A DNA stretch of 36,689 nt, from the NCBI GenBank assembly GCA_031283685.1, contig JAITBI010000028.1, forward strand, positions 1 to 36,689. The letters are read 5' to 3'. Positions 1 through 7,424 of the stretch are shown here, piece after piece. The position numbers and the translations under genes are program-made. How positions within the stretch are numbered: position 1 is the stretch's first letter; each line of letters opens with the position of its first letter. The stretch comes from Puniceicoccales bacterium. GTDB taxonomy: Bacteria; Verrucomicrobiota; Verrucomicrobiia; Opitutales; JAIRKQ01. The notes beneath the pieces were generated by a model. That model did not search any database. It was not told where the DNA came from and saw nothing but the letters and a program-made list of their open reading frames with translations.

Positions 1-761
1 GTGATTTTTACACTTAAAGTTCCTCCCGGCATGTGGATTTTGATATTGTTTGAGCAGAGGTTCAATTTTCTAGCAACTGCGAATACTGCACATGCACTGG
101 ATCCAGAAGCGAGGGTATAGCCAGCACCTCGTTCCCAAATTTCTATCGCTATGGCGTTCCTATCAAGGATTTTGGCGAACTGCACATTTGTTTTTTCTGG
201 AAACATTGGATTGCATTCCAAAAGAGGGCCCGCAGTTTTGATTTTTTCACAGGAAAGGTCATCGACAAAAATTACACAGTGAGGGTTGCCCATAGACACC
301 GGGTAATACCTGTAAGTTGTGTCGTTTATTGTGAACGTCGACGAACCTCCGGGGAAATAGGGAATGTTACTATCTTTAAATAAAGAACATCCCATATCGA
401 CTTCGATTTGATCCTTGGAAAGGACATTGCATGTCACGGTCTTTTTGAAAGTTTTAACGAAAAATTCACTATGGGTAGAAACCTGTCCCAAGTCGAACAT
501 TGCCCGCGCAAAAATCCTAATGCCATTGCCACTTATTTCAGCCGTAGTTCCGTCGGGATTAATTATTTGTACTTTGAAAATATTACCACTGACCTTCATA
601 CCATAAAGAATTCCATCGGACCCTATTCCAAAATTTCTATGGCAAATTTTTTTTATCCCTGCCATGGTCGGCAGTTTGAACCTCGACGCATCCAAAAACA
701 GATAGTCATTACCCAAGGCATGGTATTTTACGAAACACAAATCATCATTTCCTTTGGACAT
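1..761 (-). CDS. dapF: Diaminopimelate epimerase-like protein (DapF family), 3' end runs off the window
   Basis: Not in the ORF track because it lacks a stop inside the window. Manual minus-strand translation from ATG at 761 gives MSKGNDDLCFVKYHALGNDYLFLDA...ICHRNFGIGSDGILYG...IINPDGTTAEISGNGIRIFARAMFD...VSMGNPHCVIFVDD...IEIWERGAGYTLASGSSACAVFAVARKL...IHMPGGTLSVKI, matching DapF landmarks in order. No clear Shine-Dalgarno at 761, so the start is uncertain. Confidence 0.85.
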   Translation of the reverse strand, partial: MSKGNDDLCFVKYHALGNDYLFLDASRFKLPTMAGIKKICHRNFGIGSDGILYGMKVSGNIFKVQIINPDGTTAEISGNGIRIFARAMFDLGQVSTHSEFFVKTFKKTVTCNVLSKDQIEVDMGCSLFKDSNIPYFPGGSSTFTINDTTYRYYPVSMGNPHCVIFVDDLSCEKIKTAGPLLECNPMFPEKTNVQFAKILDRNAIAIEIWERGAGYTLASGSSACAVFAVARKLNLCSNNIKIHMPGGTLSVKI

Positions 762-881
762 AATGTACGTTACGTGTACTTCTAAAACCGTAATCTTTTC
801 ACATGCTGCAATCACACGGACAAACACACTTCTTTAGTGTTAAACGGAAAGGATTTGTCTTTTCCATCAGGAGGGTTTCAT

Positions 882-1379
882 TTAGAGGCTGCTCTCTTGG
901 TCATTCGAACGGTTAAGTGCTTCTTGATTGGCTGGTTCTTTTTGATATATGCCCTGACAAGCACCACTTTCCGATTGAAATTCAGTAACCGTTATGTTAA
1001 TCTTTCTGACGGCTGCTAGACCAATATTATTGATAAGAACATCCTGCAATACCTCACGTAGTGACCTGGATATATCTGCTAGGTTTTGCCTGCGACTAAT
1101 GCGAATGGAAATGTCGATGGAAATGGCTCCTCTGCAGCATTTGACTTTTGTGCGTACTTTGTCCTTGATACCAACATCCTTTGCGAGAGATTCGATTATT
1201 TTGTTCAATGAATCTTTGCTCAGTGAAACACTCCCTTCATCGCTTTTGGAAATAAAAATCCTCTTCGGTCTCCAAAGTAGGTATAGAATATAAATAATGA
1301 CAACGCCAGTAATACATCCTCCCAATAAGAATACGCACCTTAGTTGTTCCGTGTTCAAATTTTGTAAAATTTCTTTCAT
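882..1379 (-). CDS. Membrane-anchored Asp23-related protein (AmaP-like)
   Basis: 165 aa; N-terminal TM segment (CVFLLGGCITGVVIIYILYLLW) followed by an Asp23-like alpha/beta region; directly downstream of an Asp23-family ORF, overlapping its stop. Confidence 0.55.
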   Translation of the reverse strand: MKEILQNLNTEQLRCVFLLGGCITGVVIIYILYLLWRPKRIFISKSDEGSVSLSKDSLNKIIESLAKDVGIKDKVRTKVKCCRGAISIDISIRISRRQNLADISRSLREVLQDVLINNIGLAAVRKINITVTEFQSESGACQGIYQKEPANQEALNRSNDQESSL

Positions 1380-1837
1380 AGTTCTCCTTCAATAAATTCA
1401 TTTTTGTCCGTCGTTTCCGAAATTTCAACACCATCAATGATGACATTTACTTTGCTAACTCCTGTCATTGTCATCTTAGTAATATGGTCTATTATGTTTT
1501 GTTGAACGTTGGAAGCTACTTTCGCGAGCTCACAACCAAATTTCAATGTTAAACAAATGTCAATCAGATAGTTCCCGAATTCATCTTCGGAAACATTAAC
1601 CCCGTTGAGTGTTGATTTCTTGCTCGAAAAAAATGAAGCAATTCCGTTTGCAAATCCATGTTTGCCAACGGCTAACACTCCTTTTGTTTGCATGGCACTT
1701 AGTGTTGCAATATTTGCAATCACGGAGTGATTTATCTTAATTTCTCCCAAATTACAAGATGAATCGTCGGAAACCATTGGAATGGGGAACGAAGAATTTT
1801 TTCCTTTTTCTTTCTTATCACTTTTTTCTGTAGTCAT
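1376..1837 (-). CDS. Asp23/Gls24 family envelope stress response protein
   Basis: 153 aa; IKINHSVIANIATLSAMQTKGVLAV...VNVIIDGVE pattern typical of the Asp23 family. Confidence 0.7.
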   Translation of the reverse strand: MTTEKSDKKEKGKNSSFPIPMVSDDSSCNLGEIKINHSVIANIATLSAMQTKGVLAVGKHGFANGIASFFSSKKSTLNGVNVSEDEFGNYLIDICLTLKFGCELAKVASNVQQNIIDHITKMTMTGVSKVNVIIDGVEISETTDKNEFIEGEL

Positions 1838-1841
1838 AGTT

Positions 1842-3218
1842 TTAACAATTTTTAAAGTTTAGGGTATCCGTGGGAGTTCTACGTAGAAAATCATCCACAA
1901 ACTTTGTAGTATACTGGCCAGAAACATAGCCTTTATCCATCATTACAGCTCTCACAAATGGAATTGTCGTCTTGACTCCACGAATCATATATTCGCTCAA
2001 TGCACTATACATTTTTTTTATCGCAAGTTCCCGGGTTTGTTCCGAGGTTATCAGTTTAGCAACCATACTATCATAATATTGTGGAATAACATACCCAGAA
2101 TAAACGTGGGAATCAACGCGAACACCATGGCCTCCAGGTGAGTAGTACAACGCTATTTCCCCAGGGCAAGGAGCAAAATTTCGGACGGGATCTTCCGCAT
2201 TAATTCTACATTCGATGGCATGTTTGTTAATCTTAACATCCCTTTGGTCGATGGTTAATTTTTCACCGGCTGCAATATTTAACTGCCATTTGACCAAATC
2301 GATACCAGTAATTTCTTCTGTCACACCATGCTCGACCTGTATACGAGCATTCATTTCTATGAAATAGTAATGGCCCTGCTTGTCCACCAAAAACTCGACG
2401 GTTCCCGCATTTTGATAATTACATTTTTTAGCAATTTTAATGGCTGCATTACCTATTTCATTGCGTAATTTTTCCGATAGAAAAGGGGAAGGCGCTTCTT
2501 CAATTAATTTTTGATAACGCCTTTGTATGGAGCAATCCCGATCGAAGAGATGAATTATCTTTCCAAATTTATCCGCTAAAATTTGAAACTCTATGTGATG
2601 AGGTTCTTCGATATATTTTTCTATGTACACGGACCCGTTACCGAATGCTTTTTCAGCTTCTGACCGCACCATTTTATATTCCTTGCAGAAGGAAACGGAG
2701 TTATTAACCAATCGCATCCCCTTACCTCCACCGCCGGCTGCTGCTTTTATAATTACTGGATACCCAATAGAGTCTGCGAGATTTTTTGCTTCCATTTCGT
2801 TGTCCATTATACCGTCACTACCAGGCACACATGGAACATTGACACTTTTAGCAATGCTTTTAGCAATTGATTTATTCCCGATGGAGGCAATCGTTTCCGG
2901 AGATGGACCAATGAATGTAATGTTACAATCATGGCATTGTTGCGCAAAGGTAGGATTTTCTGATAAAAATCCATAGCCAGGGTGAATGGCATCTACATTG
3001 GTTATTTCCGCTGCACTAAAGATTCTGTCTGCCCTAAGATAGCTATTAGTACTCGTTGCATCACCTATACAGATGGCTTCATCTGCCAGCTGGACATGGA
3101 GGGACTGGTCATCAACCTCCGAATAAACTGCCACTGTTTTTATGCCTAATTCTCTGCATGCCCGAATTACGCGAAGGGCAATTTCACCCCGATTTGCTAT
3201 CAAAACTTTTTCGAACAT
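1842..3218 (-). CDS. accC: Acetyl-CoA carboxylase, biotin carboxylase subunit
   Basis: 458 aa; [51 protein letters not shown] motifs. Confidence 0.97.
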   Translation of the reverse strand: MFEKVLIANRGEIALRVIRACRELGIKTVAVYSEVDDQSLHVQLADEAICIGDATSTNSYLRADRIFSAAEITNVDAIHPGYGFLSENPTFAQQCHDCNITFIGPSPETIASIGNKSIAKSIAKSVNVPCVPGSDGIMDNEMEAKNLADSIGYPVIIKAAAGGGGKGMRLVNNSVSFCKEYKMVRSEAEKAFGNGSVYIEKYIEEPHHIEFQILADKFGKIIHLFDRDCSIQRRYQKLIEEAPSPFLSEKLRNEIGNAAIKIAKKCNYQNAGTVEFLVDKQGHYYFIEMNARIQVEHGVTEEITGIDLVKWQLNIAAGEKLTIDQRDVKINKHAIECRINAEDPVRNFAPCPGEIALYYSPGGHGVRVDSHVYSGYVIPQYYDSMVAKLITSEQTRELAIKKMYSALSEYMIRGVKTTIPFVRAVMMDKGYVSGQYTTKFVDDFLRRTPTDTLNFKNC

Positions 3219-3224
3219 ATTCTA

Positions 3225-3698
3225 TTATGATTTTTTAACCTTGAATAGCGGCTGTCCAAATTCAACAGGTTGTCCGTTTTGTACGAAAATTTCCTTAATT
3301 ACACCCTTAACTTCGGCTTGTATTTCATTCATCACTTTCATGGCTTCTATGATACAGACGACGGTTTCGGTATCAACGAAAGAATCCTTACATACAAAAT
3401 CCTGAGATTCTGGAGATGGCGCACTGTAGAACGTTCCCACTATGGGCGATTTAATTATGTGGTAACTGGAGTCATCTTCCAAATTCACCATCTGTGATGC
3501 CTTATCTTCTCGTACTATGGCTGGAATGGCGTTGTTTGGTGACTGGGCAACATGGGTAGGGTGTACTTCCCATCCCCCCTGATTAATAATTTTCAAACGC
3601 ATATTCTCCCGTTCGATTTCTAACTCATGAAGATTTGCATCCTTTACCAACGTTACCAATTGCTGTATTTCGTGTAAATCCAAAAAGCCTCCTACCAT
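3225..3698 (-). CDS. accB: Acetyl-CoA carboxylase biotin carboxyl carrier protein
   Basis: 157 aa; biotinylation motif EAMKVMNEI near the C-terminus, PIVGTFY motif; adjacent to accC. Confidence 0.95.
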   Translation of the reverse strand: MVGGFLDLHEIQQLVTLVKDANLHELEIERENMRLKIINQGGWEVHPTHVAQSPNNAIPAIVREDKASQMVNLEDDSSYHIIKSPIVGTFYSAPSPESQDFVCKDSFVDTETVVCIIEAMKVMNEIQAEVKGVIKEIFVQNGQPVEFGQPLFKVKKS

Positions 3699-3950
3699 TT
3701 ATCGTGTGTCTCCATGGAAAGAATTGAAAAATTTAATGCAATTAGAAAATATTGGTAAGTCCATATTCACCGTAGAAAATTGTCTGTTTCCCAGATTATT
3801 CCAGTCGAATACAAACATTCTATGTATTTGATATTTTTCTTACCTAATTTTTCTAGTGGCTGTTTGATAATTTGTGGCAGAATAGGTACAAGTTATGTTG
3901 ACTATTCTAGGGATCTTGCTAGTGAATGTTTCCCTGAGAAAGGTATTACA

Positions 3951-4673
3951 TTGAAAGGATATAGGAGGGTAATTATAAAGTTTAGTGGAGAGGTCTTAAA
4001 AGATAAAGCCAACAAGTCGGTCATTAATTTTACTACCGTTTACGCCCTATGCGAAGAATTAAAAATTCTCCACGGAACGGGATTGGAAATTGGTGTTGTG
4101 ATGGGCGGAGGTAACATTTTTCGAGGAATGTCTAAGAACGAAAAAAAGGACTATGATCGCCTCACGGGGGATTATATTGGAATGTTGGCAACCATAATAA
4201 ATTCCATGGCGATTGCAGACTTTTTAAGGAAACTCGAAGTGGCAGTGGAGGTTTTTTCTGCGCTTCCCATGTTAAATATCTGCGAAACATATTATCCAAG
4301 ATATGCTCAAAAAGCCATGGGTGATGGGAAGATTGTATTGCTCGCAGGAGGAACTGGCAGTGCATTTTTTTCAACGGATAGTGCGGCTGCTCTTAGAGCA
4401 AGTGAATTGCACGCGGATGTTATTATAAAAGCGACAAAAGTTGACGGTGTCTACGACAAAGATCCTAAGCATCACCGCGATGCTGCTAAATTTGATAAAA
4501 TTTCATTCCAAGAGGTCCTTTTGCGGCACCTGCAAGTTATGGATTCTACGGCATTTTCACTGTGTATGGACAATAATATACCCATACTTATTGTGGATGC
4601 CCAAAAGGATCTAAAAAATATTAGGCGTGCTGTCCAGGGAGAAATAGTTGGTACTACGATTTCAAATTTTTAA
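3951..4673 (+). CDS. pyrH: UMP kinase
   Basis: GYRRVIIKFSGEVL, VMGGGNIFRG, DSAAALRASELHADVIIKATKVDGVYDKDPK. The ORF is open from 3780, but homology seems to begin near KGYRRV; the TTG at 3951 is a possible start. Confidence 0.92.
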   Translation: MKGYRRVIIKFSGEVLKDKANKSVINFTTVYALCEELKILHGTGLEIGVVMGGGNIFRGMSKNEKKDYDRLTGDYIGMLATIINSMAIADFLRKLEVAVEVFSALPMLNICETYYPRYAQKAMGDGKIVLLAGGTGSAFFSTDSAAALRASELHADVIIKATKVDGVYDKDPKHHRDAAKFDKISFQEVLLRHLQVMDSTAFSLCMDNNIPILIVDAQKDLKNIRRAVQGEIVGTTISNF

Positions 4674-4696
4674 CCTTTGAAAGACTTTCAATCAAT

Positions 4697-5257
4697 ATGG
4701 ACATAAATGCAGAAACAAAAAAGGCGAAAGCAGCGATGGATGTCGCCGTAAAACACACTTTGACAGAATTCAATTCATTGCATACAGGTAAAGCTTCTCC
4801 CGGGATGGTTGAAAATTTATCCGTTGAAATATATGGATCGGTGTCAAAATTGCGTGAAATTTCCGCAATAACAACTCCAGATGTAAAGACCATACAAATC
4901 CAACCGTGGGACAAGGAAAGTGTCAAAGCAATTGAAAAAGCAATTTTGGCAGCCAATTTGGGGGTTACGCCCATTGTGAATGGGATGATTATTCGCTGTG
5001 TCATGCCTGAAATGAGTAGAGAACGTAGGCAAGAATTGAGTAAAGTAGCAAATAGCATGGCAGAGGAGGGACGTATTAAAGTTCGTTCTGTTCGTCGCGA
5101 CACCATTGAAATTTTCAAAAAAGCCAAGAAAGATGGAGTAATTAGCGAAGATGAATTGAAGCGGGTGGAAAAGGATATCCAAAATATCACTGACGCCGCA
5201 ATAAAAGAAATTGATAGCAGTCTCAATTTAAAAAGTTCTGACCTAATGAAAATTTAA
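4697..5257 (+). CDS. frr: Ribosome recycling factor
   Basis: 186 aa; LHTGKASPGMVENLSVEIYGS, IQPWDKESVKAIEKAI, RRDTIEIFKKAKKDGVISEDELKRVEKDIQ. Confidence 0.97.
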   Translation: MDINAETKKAKAAMDVAVKHTLTEFNSLHTGKASPGMVENLSVEIYGSVSKLREISAITTPDVKTIQIQPWDKESVKAIEKAILAANLGVTPIVNGMIIRCVMPEMSRERRQELSKVANSMAEEGRIKVRSVRRDTIEIFKKAKKDGVISEDELKRVEKDIQNITDAAIKEIDSSLNLKSSDLMKI

Positions 5258-5471
5258 ATATCTTTCTAGGGAAGAAGTTTCCATCAATCGGATTAATACA
5301 ATTTTGGTTTTTTTGCAGATGGATTGTTTTTCGACGTAAGGTTCTAATTCCTAGGAAATTTTTATTCTAATTGGATGGATTTTTTCTCGACAAGAAAAGG
5401 TAATACCTTTTATTAAAGGCGATGTCTGATTTTTATGTACATTGGACTAGTGATTTGGGTTTTATAAAATT

Positions 5472-6068
5472 ATGCCAGAGTTTGAAGAGTGGTCTAAAGG
5501 AGAAGGTGAATCTAAAGAAAATGATGCTGGGCAAGCCCCTGAAAAAAATCAGGCGCGATATGCTCTAAAAAGAGGGCGGATTCCACAGGTAAGGAATTTT
5601 ACTGAAAATGATGAAGCTGCAGTCGTAGGTGCAAGCATCGTCGACGTTGAACATGATGCAATAGGAGTTCGTTCCCAGGGAAAACCTGTTGCAGATGTTT
5701 CTCCGATAAAAAAATCAACGGAAATTGTGGAAGAGTCGGGTCATGTTACACCGGATAAGCGGTCCCGTTCACATCAAAAAACAATTAGACATGAGAATGA
5801 ACAAAAAACAAAATTCCACGGAGGGAAAGTCCAATCCCATCAAACTCATAGCAGAGAGGCGTTTGAAAAGTGTCCTTCGCCGAAATCCAGGAGCAAGTTA
5901 TTTAGGTTTTGGAAAAAGTTTTTAAAACTTTTTGGCATAAAATCGAAAGATTTCGAAAGTTCAGAGGATAGAGTTTGGAATCAAAAAAAGCGACACACGG
6001 TAAAACAAACAAATAATTTTCGCACTCCAGAGTCCAAAGCGCGCAAGGCAATTTTTCAAAAAAAGTAA
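5472..6068 (+). CDS. Hypothetical low-complexity, highly charged protein
   Basis: 198-aa ORF between frr and murA, same strand, ending 11 nt before murA; acidic N-terminus, Lys/Arg-rich C-terminus with FRFWKKFLKLFGIK segment. No recognised domain. Confidence 0.65.
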   Translation: MPEFEEWSKGEGESKENDAGQAPEKNQARYALKRGRIPQVRNFTENDEAAVVGASIVDVEHDAIGVRSQGKPVADVSPIKKSTEIVEESGHVTPDKRSRSHQKTIRHENEQKTKFHGGKVQSHQTHSREAFEKCPSPKSRSKLFRFWKKFLKLFGIKSKDFESSEDRVWNQKKRHTVKQTNNFRTPESKARKAIFQKK

Positions 6069-6079
6069 AGTGAATTTCC

Positions 6080-7348
6080 ATGGAAGCTGCTTATATCGTG
6101 GGTGGTAGGCAATTGGTAGGTGATGTAAAAGTTAGTGGTTCAAAAAATGCATGTCTTCCCATATTGGCAGCATCGCTTCTAACGGATGAGGAGTGTACGA
6201 TAAACAATGTTCCCCGGCTGAGCGACATTGATACGATGCTTGAAATTTTCAAGACCATAGGTGTTGATTTTTCCTATGTCGGTCCCCATGCGCTGAAAAT
6301 TCAAGCCCGTAATATTTCAAGCGAAGTGCCTGGACCGCTTGTAAAAAAAATGCGAGCTTCCATTTGTTTGATGGGATCATTATTAGGACGCCTACGTAGG
6401 GTCGTCATACCTAAGCCTGGAGGATGTGTAATCGGTGATCGTCCTTTTGATCTACATATCAAAGGATTTAAAGCGCTTGGCTATGAAATTTCCGAAGAGG
6501 GCGAAATTTGGACGCTGGATGGGAAAGATTTATACGCAGCAAAGGTTTGCCTTAGTGGTCCACGGGGCAGCACCATGACAGGGACAACGAATGTTATCAT
6601 GGCAGCAGTTATGATACCGGGGCAAACCATTATCGAGGATGCTGCCATTGAACCGGAAATCGTAGATTTTTGCCGATATTTAATCCGTATGGGTGCTAAA
6701 ATAGAGGGAGTAGGGACATCCGTCCTAACCATCCATGGAGGAGAACCGTTACATGGTTGCGAATATACCATCATCGGGGATAGGATGGAAGCTGGAACAT
6801 TTGTCTGTGCCGGGCTAATCACAGGTGGGAATATTAGGATTTCAGGGCTTGAATTTGATCTTCTCAACTCATTTTTATATCCTCTTAGAAAAACAGGAGC
6901 CAATGTTTTTCAAAACATCGATGGAACAATACAGGTGCAATCAGATGAACCATTGGCGGCAATTGACGTGGTGACTGGACCACATCCGGGATTCCCAACC
7001 GATTTACAAGCCCAACTCTGCGCGTTGCTTACCCAATCCGACGGCAATTCCACCATTAGGGAAAACATATATCCCAATAGGTTTATGTATGTGACAGAAC
7101 TAAAAAAGATGGGGGCTATCATTGACCATGTGGGACCGTGTGCCCATATCAAGGGTTCCTGTTCCCTACGAGGAGCCCATCTTCAAGCAACGGATCTACG
7201 GGCCGGTGCCGCGTTATATTTGGCGGGATTATGTGCTGCAGGAGATACATTTGTCCATGACATTTTTCATCTAGATCGCGGCTACGAAGCACTGGAAGAT
7301 AAACTTCAACTATTGGGCGCCAAAATCAAGCGTATTAAAATCGAGTAG
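6080..7348 (+). CDS. murA: UDP-N-acetylglucosamine 1-carboxyvinyltransferase
   Basis: 422 aa; VSGSKNACLPILAASLLT, GPRGSTMTGTTNVIMAA, GPHPGFPTDLQAQ, DLRAGAALYLAGL. Confidence 0.97.
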   Translation: MEAAYIVGGRQLVGDVKVSGSKNACLPILAASLLTDEECTINNVPRLSDIDTMLEIFKTIGVDFSYVGPHALKIQARNISSEVPGPLVKKMRASICLMGSLLGRLRRVVIPKPGGCVIGDRPFDLHIKGFKALGYEISEEGEIWTLDGKDLYAAKVCLSGPRGSTMTGTTNVIMAAVMIPGQTIIEDAAIEPEIVDFCRYLIRMGAKIEGVGTSVLTIHGGEPLHGCEYTIIGDRMEAGTFVCAGLITGGNIRISGLEFDLLNSFLYPLRKTGANVFQNIDGTIQVQSDEPLAAIDVVTGPHPGFPTDLQAQLCALLTQSDGNSTIRENIYPNRFMYVTELKKMGAIIDHVGPCAHIKGSCSLRGAHLQATDLRAGAALYLAGLCAAGDTFVHDIFHLDRGYEALEDKLQLLGAKIKRIKIE

Positions 7349-7424
7349 GAATTTTTTCTTTGTATTGCAAAGAATACCAGACATAATATATATTATGCGA
7401 AAAACAAAATTGTTTCGATACAAC

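Noticed and set aside
408-785. Plus-strand ORF of 125 aa (and 415-606)
   Set aside because: Lies antisense to the well-supported dapF-like frame; protein has no recognisable features.
3780-3950. 57-aa N-terminal extension of PyrH
   Set aside because: Does not match UMP kinase; more likely upstream untranslated sequence, with a start near 3951.
7382-7397. CATAATATATATTATG palindrome and TTCTTTG/CAAAGAA hairpin between murA and the Josephin-like gene
   Set aside because: Short AT-rich palindromes in a convergent intergenic gap; at most a weak terminator.
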